Shown: one piece after another, positions 42,221 to 51,623 of the stretch
How the letters are laid out: each line of letters opens with the position of its first letter
Numbering within the stretch: position 1 is the stretch's first letter
Source of the DNA: an uncultured candidate division WWE3 bacterium
GTDB taxonomy: Bacteria > Patescibacteriota > WWE3 > UBA101185 > UBA10185
Assembly (NCBI GenBank): GCA_938004185.1
Contig: CALKWN010000065.1
Location: 1 to 64,000 of the forward strand
Length of the DNA: 64,000 bases
Direction: 5' to 3'
Translations under genes and position numbers: made by a program
The notes under the pieces: model-generated
The model's input: the letters and a program-made list of their open reading frames with translations, nothing else
What the model was told of the DNA's origin: nothing
The model's database searches: none

Positions 42221-42226
42221 TAATAC
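42221..42226 (+). promoter_or_regulatory. -10 box of dnaX
   Basis: TAATAC ends 7 nt before the GTG at 42234, favouring GTG over the ATG at 42240. Confidence 0.4.
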
Positions 42227-42233
42227 ATTTAAT

Positions 42234-43838
42234 GTGTTTATGTTCTACACTAAGTACCGTCCTCAAAAATTCAGCGATGTTTGCAGGCCCAACGATGCGG
42301 CTGATGCGCTGGCAAAACAGATTCTAAGCGGTAAAACTTCCCATGCATATTTGTTTGTAGGTCCGAGAGGTACCGGTAAAACAACTTTAGCCAGGATTTT
42401 AGCCAAAGCCTTAAACTGCACAAGTGTTACCGCCAAAGGCGACCCGTGTTGTAAATGCTCTTCATGTGTAGCGATAAAAGAAGGTTCTTTTGTAGATATG
42501 ATTGAAATTGATGCGGCTAGCAATAGAGGTATAGACGATATTCGTGAGTTGAAAGATAAAATAAAACTAGCCCCCACAATGGGTAAAAATAAAACCTACA
42601 TTATTGACGAGGTTCACATGCTTACAACCGAAGCATTTAATGCTTTATTAAAAACCTTAGAAGAGCCGCCTAAAAAGACGGTTTTTATTTTGTGCACCAC
42701 CGAAATTCATAAAGTTCCCGATACTATAAAATCGCGATGTCAGGTATTCAGATTTAAACGGGCTACAATGCCCCAGCTTATTGAAAAACTTAAAGAAATC
42801 GCCAAGAGCGAGAAGGTAAAAATTTCTGACCGGGATATGGAAAAAATCGCTTTAGCTTCTCTGGGCGGATTCCGTGACGCCGAGACACTACTTCAGCAGG
42901 TCGCCGAGGGAGAGCTCAGCGTTGACTCACTTGTTGGAATGGGTTCGAAAGAAATTTATATTGAAATCACCGACCTTTTGCTCGACGGAGATACAGCAGG
43001 TGCAATCAGGATGATATCAAAAGTTTATGAGGAAGGACTCGACCTTTATGTTTGGGTCGGGGAGTATCTAAGATATTTAAGAGAATTGCTGTTTTTAAAA
43101 TCCGGTATTAAGGAGGAGGTTAGCGGCGCAACAACTGAAATTTTGGAAAAAATGGAAACTCAGGCATCCAGGGCCTCGGCGTTCTGGATAATAAATGCCG
43201 TAAGTTCGATAATTGACGAGCACAAAAATATCAGGACATCTTTTATACCCCAACTACCGGTCGAGATAGCCGTAGCTAAAATAGGAGGGGTAGAAGGTCC
43301 TACTTACGAAGGTCATGGGGTAGCTGAACCAAAAAACTCCCCTCAAAATACAGGTAAAAAAATGACAAAGAATGACAAAATCGAAGATGAAGAGGACGAC
43401 ACTGCTGAGGAGGAGCTGCCTAAAAAAGCTAAAGAGAGGATCGCAAATGATATCCCCTGCATTTCTTTAGAGGGTCTCGAAGAAAAATGGAAAGAATTTA
43501 TAAAAAAAAGCAGAGAGCTGAACCACTCCTTAACAGCCCTTTTGAAATCCGGAAAACCTGTAAATGTTGATGGTAAGTTTGTCATACTTGAGGTTTTCTA
43601 TCCTTTCCACAAAGAGAGGTTAGAGTCACCCCAGAACAGAAAATTGGTAGAGAAGTTGATGTCTGAAATTTACAACGCCGACCTTTCCATTAAATGTATT
43701 TTAAGCAAGGAAAAACCTAAAAAGCTTAGATCCGTAGAGTCCGGAAATTTAACCGACCTGAACATTGCCCCCGCCGATGTTGTTTTTAACAAAGATTCGG
43801 TGATAGAAGCTTTCGACGGAAGTCTTCCCCTAATCTGA
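42234..43838 (+). CDS. dnaX: DNA polymerase III tau/gamma subunit
   Basis: 534 residues from GTG 42234; ATG 42240 is the alternative. The AAA+ core begins FYTKYRPQKFSDV. Walker A is GPRGTGKTT, zinc Cys are in CCKCSSC, Walker B is IIDEVHML, and the sensor region is KSRCQVF. A charged linker (about 370-400) precedes a C-terminal domain V-like region. It loads the sliding clamp. I see no obvious slippery site for a shorter gamma form. It is followed by recR, a common pairing, but recR has its own -10 box. Confidence 0.95.
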   Translation: MFMFYTKYRPQKFSDVCRPNDAADALAKQILSGKTSHAYLFVGPRGTGKTTLARILAKALNCTSVTAKGDPCCKCSSCVAIKEGSFVDMIEIDAASNRGIDDIRELKDKIKLAPTMGKNKTYIIDEVHMLTTEAFNALLKTLEEPPKKTVFILCTTEIHKVPDTIKSRCQVFRFKRATMPQLIEKLKEIAKSEKVKISDRDMEKIALASLGGFRDAETLLQQVAEGELSVDSLVGMGSKEIYIEITDLLLDGDTAGAIRMISKVYEEGLDLYVWVGEYLRYLRELLFLKSGIKEEVSGATTEILEKMETQASRASAFWIINAVSSIIDEHKNIRTSFIPQLPVEIAVAKIGGVEGPTYEGHGVAEPKNSPQNTGKKMTKNDKIEDEEDDTAEEELPKKAKERIANDIPCISLEGLEEKWKEFIKKSRELNHSLTALLKSGKPVNVDGKFVILEVFYPFHKERLESPQNRKLVEKLMSEIYNADLSIKCILSKEKPKKLRSVESGNLTDLNIAPADVVFNKDSVIEAFDGSLPLI

Positions 43839-43844
43839 TAAAAT
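43839..43844 (+). promoter_or_regulatory. -10 box of recR
   Basis: TAAAAT directly follows the dnaX stop and ends 7 nt before GTG 43852. Confidence 0.5.
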
Positions 43845-43851
43845 AATTCAA

Positions 43852-44499
43852 GTGAAATTACCTCAATCAATAACCAAGTTAATAGAGTCGTTCGAAAGGC
43901 TGCCGGGAATAGGACCTAAAACCGCGCAGCGTTTAACATTCTATCTTCTTCATTTCCCGGTTGAAGACATTGAAGAGTTTGCAAAATCATTAGAAAATTT
44001 AAAAAAGGACACCCGGCTTTGCTCAATATGTAAAAATGTGTCTGAAACTGACATTTGCTCTGTTTGCGGTGATCCTGCGAGGGATAAAAGGACAATTGTT
44101 GTTGCGTCTAACCCTCTGGATTCTTTTGCTTTGGAGCGAACCGGTTACAAGGGTACGTACCACATACTTCACGGTATTATTGACCCGCTCAACAACATCG
44201 GACCGGAAGAGATTTTTATTAAAGATCTTATCACGCGTATTGAGGAACTAGCGGGTGAGGTATCTTTTGAAAATCTCGAAGGCTCAGAAAAAATTGAAGT
44301 TATTATTGCTACAAATATGAGTATGGAAGGGGAGTCTACAGCAATGTATATAACAAAAATGATAAGGGAACGGGGTTTGGGCGAAGACAGGGTAAAAATT
44401 ACCAGAATTGCCCGTGGTTTGCCTGTGGGAGGCGACGTGGAGTATGCCGACGATGTAACTTTAGGGAGAGCTCTTGAAGGAAGATCTGAGGTAAAGTAG
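43852..44499 (+). CDS. recR: Recombination mediator RecR
   Basis: 215 residues from GTG 43852. The helix-hairpin-helix (FERLPGIGPKTAQRL) is followed by the zinc finger with CSICKN and CSVCGD. The Toprim domain has VVASNPLDSFALERTG and IIATNMSMEGE. The C-terminal ITRIARGLPVGGDVEYAD is the RecR signature. It helps RecA load at gaps with RecO. Length is typical. Confidence 0.96.
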   Translation: MKLPQSITKLIESFERLPGIGPKTAQRLTFYLLHFPVEDIEEFAKSLENLKKDTRLCSICKNVSETDICSVCGDPARDKRTIVVASNPLDSFALERTGYKGTYHILHGIIDPLNNIGPEEIFIKDLITRIEELAGEVSFENLEGSEKIEVIIATNMSMEGESTAMYITKMIRERGLGEDRVKITRIARGLPVGGDVEYADDVTLGRALEGRSEVK

Positions 44500-44543
44500 C
44501 GTAGGGTTAAGTGTATTTTTGTTTTCGTTTTGCCCCTTTGTGC

Positions 44544-44549
44544 TAAAAT
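44544..44549 (+). promoter_or_regulatory. -10 box of cysS
   Basis: TAAAAT ends 7 nt before ATG 44557. Confidence 0.55.
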
Positions 44550-44556
44550 CGTTTTA

Positions 44557-45945
44557 ATGAAACTATATAATTCTCTCACCAGGAAAGTTGAGGATTTCAG
44601 CCCCCTTAATACGGAGCTGGTAACAATGTACACTTGCGGTCCCACAGTTTACGATAATGCCCACATAGGTAATTTCAGAACTTATTCAACTGCCGATTTT
44701 ATACACAGAATATTGTTTTTCAACGAAAACAAAGTTAAATACATAATGAATCTTACCGACGTCGGGCATCTTACGGGCGATAACTTAGGAGACGCCGATA
44801 CCGGAAATGACAGGTTGGAGAGTACGAGTGCTAAAGAGGGTAGAAGTGCCTCAGATGTAGCCAATTTCTACATACAAAAGTTTACTCAGGATTACGACAA
44901 AATGAATTTTTTGAGACCCGAGAAGTTTACAAGGGCCACCGATTATATTGAGGAGCAGATACGTCTTGTCAGAATTCTTGAGGAAAAAGGGTTTACTTAC
45001 ACAACAACTGACGGTGTGTATTTTGACACATCAAAATTTGAAAGTTATGGGCAATTATCAGGGTACACGACTGATAATGTGATGGAAGGTGCGAGAGTAG
45101 AGAAGAATCCCGAGAAAAAAAATCCCACTGATTTTGCACTTTGGAAATTTTCTCCTATGAACGCGAGAAGGTCGCAGGAGTGGCAGTCACCCTGGGGTAC
45201 CGGTTTTCCGGGCTGGCATCTTGAATGTTCCGCCATGTCCTTGGCCGAACTGGGGAGCACTTTAGATATTCACGTGGGAGGCGAAGATTTAAGAATGACA
45301 CACCACCAAAATGAAATCGCCCAAAGTGAGTGCGCTACAGGTAAGAAATTTGTAAGGTACTGGGTTCATAGCTCCCATTTAATGGTAGACGGCGGAAGAA
45401 TGGGCAAAAGCTTAGGAAATGCTTATGAGATTTCAGATATTGAAAAGAGAGGTTTTGATCCCATGACCTTAAGATATTTTTACATGGGTTCTCACTACAG
45501 AAGTAAATTAAACTTTACATGGGAGGCTCTTCAAAACTCGCAGAACGCTCTCAAAAAACTTTATGAGCTCGCGCGCGGGTATAAAAAAGACGAGAATGCC
45601 AAAGTTTCAAAAGACTACCTGAAAAAGTTTTCCGATAAAATAAACGACGATGTAAACATGCCGGAAAGCCTTGCAGTTATGTGGGAAATGATTAAATCCG
45701 AATTGCCTGAATCGGAAAAATTGGCAACCCTTCTTAAAATGGACACGGTTTTAGGTTTGAAGATAGAGGAACATATGGCGTACGAAGCTCCACAAAAAGT
45801 TATAGATTTGGCCAAGACACGAAGCGAATATCGAAAGTCCGGTATTTGGGATAAGGCCGATCAGACCAGAAGACAAATTTCTGAAATGGGTTACGAGGTC
45901 GAGGATTTACCTGAAGGTAAGTTCAAACTGAAGAGGAAAATTTAA
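44557..45945 (+). CDS. cysS: Cysteinyl-tRNA synthetase
   Basis: 462 residues from ATG 44557; an in-frame TTG at 44530 is upstream of the -10 box and rejected. The N-terminal TCGPTVYDNAHIGNF holds the zinc Cys and HIGH motif. WHLECSAM and THHQNEIAQSE carry further zinc ligands. KMSKS is altered to RMGKSLGN. It charges tRNA-Cys. The C-terminal anticodon-binding part is short. A terminator follows. Confidence 0.96.
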   Translation: MKLYNSLTRKVEDFSPLNTELVTMYTCGPTVYDNAHIGNFRTYSTADFIHRILFFNENKVKYIMNLTDVGHLTGDNLGDADTGNDRLESTSAKEGRSASDVANFYIQKFTQDYDKMNFLRPEKFTRATDYIEEQIRLVRILEEKGFTYTTTDGVYFDTSKFESYGQLSGYTTDNVMEGARVEKNPEKKNPTDFALWKFSPMNARRSQEWQSPWGTGFPGWHLECSAMSLAELGSTLDIHVGGEDLRMTHHQNEIAQSECATGKKFVRYWVHSSHLMVDGGRMGKSLGNAYEISDIEKRGFDPMTLRYFYMGSHYRSKLNFTWEALQNSQNALKKLYELARGYKKDENAKVSKDYLKKFSDKINDDVNMPESLAVMWEMIKSELPESEKLATLLKMDTVLGLKIEEHMAYEAPQKVIDLAKTRSEYRKSGIWDKADQTRRQISEMGYEVEDLPEGKFKLKRKI

Positions 45946-45952
45946 GTTTTGC

Positions 45953-45977
45953 ACCGGAAGTAAAGACTTCGGTTTTT
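45953..45977 (+). terminator. Terminator of cysS
   Basis: ACCG-G-AAGT (45953-45961, one bulged G) pairs with ACTTCGGT (45966-45973) over a 4-nt loop, with T at 45973-45977. Confidence 0.75.
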
Positions 45978-45982
45978 AAATT

Positions 45983-47908
45983 TTAGTCCGTTTTTATCCA
46001 CTGCACGCCATTAATTCCTATAAAGTCTTTTAACAAATTGCCGAATTTCGGATCAAAAGTAAAGTCCTCAGAAGGCACATCAAGATTGTTGGTTCCCTGA
46101 AGTGTGCGCTGGAATATAAATTTACCCGCAATAAACACACCGTTTAGATTTAAAGTTCTCGATTGCTCACCTTCTACGGTATCGTATGCTGTGTAGAAGG
46201 TTCCTTCGGATACAATGGCAGCGCTGATTTCCTCAACATTTTTTCTAACCTCCACGTCTCCAGAAACTACGAATAGAACGGCGGAGTTTGTTGCCAGCCT
46301 CAAATCTCTATCGAACCTTAAATTGCCGTTTACAAAAATTATCTGTTTAAATGTGGATGTGGCGTAGCTGTTGGGAATTGTTGTAGCACTTAACACAAGA
46401 TTTCCGTTTTTGATATATATGCCGTCGGTAAGTGGCAGAGAAGTAAGCATTTCGGTTTGGGCAGTGGTTAGTCCCATCAAATTAGAGTATGTTGGTATAT
46501 CAAAGGCAGGATTATTTTTCACAACCCAATTCTCCGTGCTTGTAAAGAAGCTTATCTCGGCGTTTCCAAGCTCTATCACACTGTCCGTATTTTTTTGGTC
46601 TGTCTCGGAAAGCATGTCAATTCCTGCCAAACTTCCGGCTATCCCGCCGTTTCTTAGTCTTATCCATGGACCGTTTATACATAGATCTTTGTACGCGTAG
46701 TTTCCTGCCATGTCTTCGGCGTAAAATCGGACTGTTTTGCAAACTTTCCAAACACTGTCGCAAAAATCTGTTTTAGGTGTGAGTAGGGTTGCTGTAGTCG
46801 CACCGTCAACAAACGGAGATGATATTAAAGGGGCCCAGCCGCCAGCAATCCACGTAGAATTACACCGCATAAGGTCTGAAGAATATCCGAATGTAGCATT
46901 TCTTGTCGTGTGATACTGATACTTATCGGTTAGAGTAGAGAGCCCCGAAGTTGGATCATCAACTGTTGTTGTTACATATAGGTGGTGGTCACTAGGCCCC
47001 ACAACACCTCTAAATGCGCTTGAATCTCTCCAATTCGATGGGGGAGTTTGATCGAGCTTGAAACTGATTGATTTTATTGCTTCCGAGTTGTTTGCACGAT
47101 CTGTTGCATAGTATTGAATTGTGTAGTTACCGTCTGTCGAAACAGTAAATGTTGTATCAGCTGATTTAAGGGCATTATTTATAGAAACACCGTCTATATA
47201 GAGAACTCCTGTGCCCTCCAATCCGATCTCCATGTATACTCCGACAGCATCATCCACATTTACAATAAAATTTTTAGTTATTTTCATCCATTCGGTTGTT
47301 CCGGTAATGGAAGAGCTTTGCGTCAGAAGGGTATAAGTTGGGTTACCTTCTAAATCAAGGGACACGGCAAAAATTTTAAAATACGCACTCCCGCTTACGG
47401 ACCAGCCTTTCATCCAGACTTCCGCACTCATGTTGCTCAAAGGATTAGCAACTGAATATTCAGCAGAGTGGTTTATAGAATGCCAGGAAGAGCCGGTTGA
47501 GTTGATTTTAATAGATGTAGTACCGAGCACACGTTCAAAAGTATCTCTGCTATATGTCACATTTGCATCCTGCAAGGATGTTTCCCACGATAATGTGTTA
47601 ATTGAAGATCCCGCATGTTCGGTTTCAAAAGAAGGGTTAGGCGTGAGATTTAAAGTGTTTGATTTTGCCACCGTTATCCAGCTTCCTTCATTAATTTTGT
47701 AATTAATTGTGGCAACGCCGCTTTCTAGGTCTGTTGAGGAGAGTAGTATGTTGACAGGTGTTACATACCAATCATTTTTACCATTTGGGAGTGAGGGTGT
47801 TTGTACTAATGTAGTTAGCGGTGGCGTTATACCCGCAAATGCAAGTTTCGTGAAAGCGGTAAAAAAAACAAATAGGGATGTAAATTTTAGGGCAGTTTTT
47901 ACGATCAT
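45983..47908 (-). CDS. Secreted multidomain surface protein
   Basis: 641 residues with a signal peptide ending FAGI near 26. An Ig/OmpL47-like strand region (DWYVTPVNILLSS, GVATINYKINEG) comes first, then a carbohydrate-binding-module-like domain (NPSFETEHAGSS to VLYIDGVSI), then another Ig-like part (NYTIQYYATDRANNSE). The C-terminal 200 residues share strand motifs with the 924-residue protein at 32939-35713. TATAAT lies 5 nt before the ATG. Probably a cell-surface adhesin or sugar-binding protein; no enzyme motif is seen. Confidence 0.78.
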   Translation of the reverse strand: MIVKTALKFTSLFVFFTAFTKLAFAGITPPLTTLVQTPSLPNGKNDWYVTPVNILLSSTDLESGVATINYKINEGSWITVAKSNTLNLTPNPSFETEHAGSSINTLSWETSLQDANVTYSRDTFERVLGTTSIKINSTGSSWHSINHSAEYSVANPLSNMSAEVWMKGWSVSGSAYFKIFAVSLDLEGNPTYTLLTQSSSITGTTEWMKITKNFIVNVDDAVGVYMEIGLEGTGVLYIDGVSINNALKSADTTFTVSTDGNYTIQYYATDRANNSEAIKSISFKLDQTPPSNWRDSSAFRGVVGPSDHHLYVTTTVDDPTSGLSTLTDKYQYHTTRNATFGYSSDLMRCNSTWIAGGWAPLISSPFVDGATTATLLTPKTDFCDSVWKVCKTVRFYAEDMAGNYAYKDLCINGPWIRLRNGGIAGSLAGIDMLSETDQKNTDSVIELGNAEISFFTSTENWVVKNNPAFDIPTYSNLMGLTTAQTEMLTSLPLTDGIYIKNGNLVLSATTIPNSYATSTFKQIIFVNGNLRFDRDLRLATNSAVLFVVSGDVEVRKNVEEISAAIVSEGTFYTAYDTVEGEQSRTLNLNGVFIAGKFIFQRTLQGTNNLDVPSEDFTFDPKFGNLLKDFIGINGVQWIKTD

Positions 47909-48000
47909 TTGCTATTATATGATAGTTTAGAGAGTAGTTAGTTGCAATGTTTTTTGCCGAATTTTTAGGTAGGTTTGTTTACTAAATACGAACATCGTTG

Positions 48001-48006
48001 TATAAT
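48001..48006 (+). promoter_or_regulatory. -10 box before the 48050 gene
   Basis: TATAAT at 48001-48006 puts the transcript start near 48013, leaving about 37 nt that include the ribosome site AAAGGAG at 48034-48040. Confidence 0.5.
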
Positions 48007-48049
48007 GCTCAAGCACTATAGGTCTAAGAAAAGAAAGGAGAAAATTGTA

Positions 48050-48346
48050 TTGGTAAGAGAGAGAGGTTTTATCAAAGGTATTGTATCGTGTGACGGGACA
48101 GAAAAGGTTGTAGTAATAATACTACCCAGGTCTTCACATCCGGTTGCTTCTGTGTTTAAAAGCACTTCGGAAGCAAATAATTTCTTCAACTCAATGCTTA
48201 TGGGTCCGCTTTTCGATGATGAAGTTGAAAAGATTTTACCTGTAACGAAAGAGGAGTTTTGGAGAAAATTGTCGGAATTTCGGAAAAATGACGAACGTCT
48301 GTCTCGACTAAACATCAACATTTTGATGAAAAATTTCGCGGTATGA
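48050..48346 (+). CDS. Small protein of unknown function (TTG start)
   Basis: About 98 residues. The TTG at 48050 is chosen because AAAGGAG ends 9 nt before it and the -10 box at 48001 lies upstream. The ATG at 48005 would overlap the -10 box. The product begins VRERGFIKGIVS, has a strand-rich middle and a charged helical C-terminus (EEFWRKLSEFRKNDERLSRL). No family recognised. A terminator follows closely. Confidence 0.55.
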   Translation: MVRERGFIKGIVSCDGTEKVVVIILPRSSHPVASVFKSTSEANNFFNSMLMGPLFDDEVEKILPVTKEEFWRKLSEFRKNDERLSRLNINILMKNFAV

Positions 48347-48357
48347 TCCTAAAGTAC

Positions 48358-48408
48358 GCCCTGAAATTAATCTTATTCAAAAGAGATTTTTTTCGGGGCT
48401 TTTTTTTT
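48358..48408 (+). terminator. Terminator of the 48050 gene
   Basis: GCCCTGAAA (48358-48366) pairs with TTTCGGGGC (48391-48399), with inner AATCT/AGATT, then nine T. Confidence 0.85.
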
Positions 48409-48453
48409 ACAATAAGTTCCAAAAATGCCTAATAAAATTAAGGCAGGTTATGT

Positions 48454-48459
48454 TATATT
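48454..48459 (+). promoter_or_regulatory. -10 box before 48466 gene
   Basis: TATATT ends 6 nt before ATG 48466. Confidence 0.5.
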
Positions 48460-48465
48460 TTATTT

Positions 48466-49467
48466 ATGGGTTTGAGCGACGAATTAAACACTTTAAGCAG
48501 TTTAAGTTCAGATGAAAAGCCTTTAACAAATGAGGATTCTCCGCTCGTATTGGATTCGTTACCTGATACCTCCGAGTTTGTTTCGAGTGAAGAATGTGCT
48601 GGTACTATAACCGACCGTGCGTGTGAAATTTGCACAAAAATGATAAAGGATTTGTCGGTTCCACTTAAAAAACTAAATCCGGAAAGTGAGGATTTTGTGA
48701 AGTTTAAGGAGAGTATAAAAGAAATTAAGTCTGCGCTTACAAACAGAAAATCGAAAAAAGCCGAAAATTTACGTGAAAACTTCTCTTGTTTAGGAATGGA
48801 TGACGATGAACTGGTTATAATGAAGGAGTTTGGTGATGCTTTGTGCGATACCGTAGAGGGTCTCGCATTTGTAGATCCTATGAAAGAGTATGACAAAGAG
48901 AATGATGTTTCATATGAGGACAGCAAAGCCAACATCCTAGCGAAAGCAAACATCTCTTACGGTAAGTTTTTTATAAATATTCATCAGCGTTATGGATTAT
49001 CAGATAACGATATGGAAAAACTTGTAAGCACGGTTTTTACCAATTTCGATTTGTATTCTTCTTTCGAGGGTCGCAAGTACGGCAATTTTCCGGTTGGTGT
49101 GATAACTTTCGTTAGAGCCTACATGACGCTTAACTCATCCATGGAGTCGAAAGGGAAGTGGAGAATGCCTAGCGTGGAAGAAGACGCCGGTAGCGCGATA
49201 GACTTGGTTAGGGAACCGGAAAATCAGGAAGATCCGAGAATATTTTATACTATAAAAACCGGGAAAATCGGGGAAGACGGGCGACCTATATTTTTAAATA
49301 TTGATCTAAAAGAGTACTGGAAAGGCGGTTTTTCCGATTACGTTAGAGGCAGTTTTGGTCCCGAAAAAGCTGCGGGTGTAGAAGATTCAGTACAAAGGCT
49401 TAATGATTACGTTAATAAAGAGCGGTCATCGGGGGAGAAGGTGGAGGGGCGTTTGGTTTTGGCTTAG
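48466..49467 (+). CDS. Cytoplasmic protein of unknown function
   Basis: 333 residues with no signal peptide or membrane helix. It is acidic, mostly helical, with a Ser/Glu/Asp-rich N-terminal 45 residues likely to be disordered. A pair of Cys (CEIC) lies near residue 55. I recognise no family. It is alone, with its own promoter and a gap before ychF. Confidence 0.65.
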   Translation: MGLSDELNTLSSLSSDEKPLTNEDSPLVLDSLPDTSEFVSSEECAGTITDRACEICTKMIKDLSVPLKKLNPESEDFVKFKESIKEIKSALTNRKSKKAENLRENFSCLGMDDDELVIMKEFGDALCDTVEGLAFVDPMKEYDKENDVSYEDSKANILAKANISYGKFFINIHQRYGLSDNDMEKLVSTVFTNFDLYSSFEGRKYGNFPVGVITFVRAYMTLNSSMESKGKWRMPSVEEDAGSAIDLVREPENQEDPRIFYTIKTGKIGEDGRPIFLNIDLKEYWKGGFSDYVRGSFGPEKAAGVEDSVQRLNDYVNKERSSGEKVEGRLVLA

Positions 49468-49567
49468 TGTTTTAACAGGGGTTTCGGTTTGTATTAATAT
49501 CGTCTAACTTTTTCTGTTTTCATTTGTTAGAATAGCAGCTGTTAGTTAAGTTAGTTTGCTTTTAATT

Positions 49568-50683
49568 ATGTCGTTATCAATAGGAATCGTCGGCCTTCCA
49601 AACGTCGGCAAATCAACACTATTTAACGCCCTGCTCAAGCGCCAGGCCGCACTAGCGGCAAATTACCCTTTTGCCACAATAGAACCCAACATCGGCGTTG
49701 TGGATGTTCCGGATGCGCGTTTGAACGACCTTGCTCAATATGTAAGAAACGATTACGGCACAAAAGCCGGGAGTAGAGAAGTTCCTGAAAAAATAATTCC
49801 GGCAGTTGTGAAATTCTATGACATAGCAGGACTGGTTAAGGGGGCTTCTCAAGGCGAGGGGTTGGGAAACGAATTTCTCGGACACATTCGTGAAGTAGAT
49901 GCGATAGTTCAGGTTGTAAGGGACTTTACCGATGAAAACGTAATTCGCGCTGGGGCGGTCGATCCTCAGGAAGACATAAAAACAATAAATACAGAACTTA
50001 TACTGGCCGACCTTCAGTCTTTAGAAAAAAAGATCCCTGTCCTTGAAAAAGAATTAAAAATATCAAAAGATTCGGAATCTCAGACAAAGCTACAGGTTAT
50101 ACATAAAATTCATGAAACCTTAAATAATGGTGAGCTTGCATCGACACTATATTTGAAAAAAGAAGAAATCAGACTAGTACAAGACTTAAACTTACTCACA
50201 CTAAAACCAATGATAGTTGTAGTAAACACAGATGAGGGGAAATTGAATAGTGACGATACTCAGATAAATAATATATATGGAAAAGACGGTTTAAGAATTT
50301 GCGCCAAAACCGAAGCTGACTTGGCGGATTTTGATGAAAAGGAGAAAAATTCCTACATGGAGTCGATAGGAATTACCGAACCCGGCCTCAACAAGTTGAT
50401 TAAAAAGGGCTACGAACTACTTAACCTGGAGTCTTTTTTAACTATGGGACCTAAGGAAGTAAGGGCGTGGACTTATAGTAAAGGAGACAAAGCTCCGCAG
50501 GCAGCGGGAAAAATTCACACCGATTTTGAAAGAGGGTTTATATCGGCCGAAATCGTGAATTATTCGGATCTAAGGCCCTTGGAAAGCTTGAAAAAGGCTA
50601 AAGAAAAGGGTTTAGTAAGGCTGGAAGGTAAAAACTATACTATGCGTGACGGAGATGTTGTCGAGTTTCACTTTAGCGTTTAA
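49568..50683 (+). CDS. ychF: Ribosome-binding ATPase YchF/OLA1 family
   Basis: 371 residues from ATG 49568. The G1 motif is GLPNVGKST, then NYPFATIEPN, and the G3 region DIAGLVKGASQGEGLGN, the OLA1/YchF signature. The G4 region is VVVNTDEG in place of NKxD, consistent with the family's ATP preference. A C-terminal TGS domain follows (FLTMGPKEVRAWT to DGDVVEFHF). It binds ribosomes. Length is normal. Confidence 0.96.
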   Translation: MSLSIGIVGLPNVGKSTLFNALLKRQAALAANYPFATIEPNIGVVDVPDARLNDLAQYVRNDYGTKAGSREVPEKIIPAVVKFYDIAGLVKGASQGEGLGNEFLGHIREVDAIVQVVRDFTDENVIRAGAVDPQEDIKTINTELILADLQSLEKKIPVLEKELKISKDSESQTKLQVIHKIHETLNNGELASTLYLKKEEIRLVQDLNLLTLKPMIVVVNTDEGKLNSDDTQINNIYGKDGLRICAKTEADLADFDEKEKNSYMESIGITEPGLNKLIKKGYELLNLESFLTMGPKEVRAWTYSKGDKAPQAAGKIHTDFERGFISAEIVNYSDLRPLESLKKAKEKGLVRLEGKNYTMRDGDVVEFHFSV

Positions 50684-50765
50684 ACAGCGAAGCACTTGCG
50701 CAAAAACGACTTTTTTTGTAGTATTCATAGGCTCAATTGATTCTAGCTACATTAGACTTAGTTGG

Positions 50766-50793
50766 TGGACATCAAAAGCTTAATGTATATAAT
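50766..50793 (+). promoter_or_regulatory. Promoter of rpsF-ssb-rpsR
   Basis: TGGACA (50766-50771), 16-nt spacer, TATAAT (50788-50793). The transcript starts near 50800, 28 nt before rpsF. Confidence 0.65.
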
Positions 50794-50827
50794 AGACTCG
50801 TTGACGGAATAAACTTTCTAAAAAGAT

Positions 50828-51112
50828 ATGAAGCAATACGAAATAATGAATATATATAAACTTGAACTCGGAGAGCAGGGCGCGAAAGAGCTCTCGTCCA
50901 AGGTTCACGAAACTCTCGAAGCCGGAGGGGCCAAAGTAACCGGCTCAAATTTTTGGGGCAAAAGAAAATTTGCCTACGAGATAAAAAAGCAGAGAGAGGG
51001 TTTTTACGAAGTGATAAATTTTGAAATCGAGCCTTCTAAGCTTAAAAAGTTAGAAAGCAAAATCAAGTTAATGACAGGTATTTTAAGGTATTTAATTACA
51101 GCTCAGAGCTGA
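50828..51112 (+). CDS. rpsF: Ribosomal protein S6
   Basis: 94 residues: YEIMNIYKLELGEQGAKEL, then WGKRKFAYEIKKQREGFYEVINF, the S6 core that pairs with S18. The C-terminal acidic tail of some S6 proteins is absent. First gene of rpsF-ssb-rpsR. The ATG at 50828 has no clear ribosome site. Confidence 0.94.
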   Translation: MKQYEIMNIYKLELGEQGAKELSSKVHETLEAGGAKVTGSNFWGKRKFAYEIKKQREGFYEVINFEIEPSKLKKLESKIKLMTGILRYLITAQS

Positions 51113-51124
51113 TATTGGAGGGAT

Positions 51125-51577
51125 ATGGCATCAAGAAACCTGAACAAGGTAATACTCATAGGTAACCTCACAAGAGATCCTGAGATGAGATACACTCCTC
51201 AGGGCAACGCTGTAGCAAGTTTTGTAGTGGCCACTAATAGAGAATGGGTCACCCAAGGTGAAAAGAAACAATCCGTTGATTTTCACAACATAGTAGCTTG
51301 GAATAAGCTCGCCGAAATATGCGGACAACTACTCAAAAAGGGCACTAAAGTATATGTTGAAGGAAGGCTTCAGACCAGAGATTGGACCGGAGATGACGGC
51401 AAAAAGAGATACAAAACAGAAATTATAATCGACGACATGATTATTCTGACTCCCAAAAAAGATGGTACAGACAGCGAAGAAGAGGTAACTGACGACGATT
51501 TCGTCACCGGAGAAGAAGCAATGGACGAAATAAATCTTGACGATATAGATTTAGGAGATCTTGATTCTTCGAATTAA
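51125..51577 (+). CDS. ssb: Single-stranded DNA-binding protein
   Basis: 150 residues. The OB fold begins LNKVILIGNLTRDPEMRYTP and has FHNIVAWNKLAEICGQLLKKG. The C-terminal third is acidic. The tail ends DLDSSN and lacks the usual DDDIPF ending that recruits partner proteins. GGAGG lies just before the ATG. It is in its standard place between the S6 and S18 genes. Confidence 0.95.
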   Translation: MASRNLNKVILIGNLTRDPEMRYTPQGNAVASFVVATNREWVTQGEKKQSVDFHNIVAWNKLAEICGQLLKKGTKVYVEGRLQTRDWTGDDGKKRYKTEIIIDDMIILTPKKDGTDSEEEVTDDDFVTGEEAMDEINLDDIDLGDLDSSN

Positions 51578-51591
51578 TTTGAATTAAAGGA

Positions 51592-51612
51592 GGCCCCCGC
51601 TCCGCGGGGGCC
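51592..51612 (+). other. GC-rich hairpin between ssb and rpsR
   Basis: GGCCCCCGC (51592-51600) pairs perfectly with GCGGGGGCC (51604-51612) over a TCC loop. No T run follows. AAAGGAGG at 51587-51593 runs into the stem and is 30 nt from the rpsR start. Confidence 0.8.
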
Positions 51613-51623
51613 CCATCGTTAAC

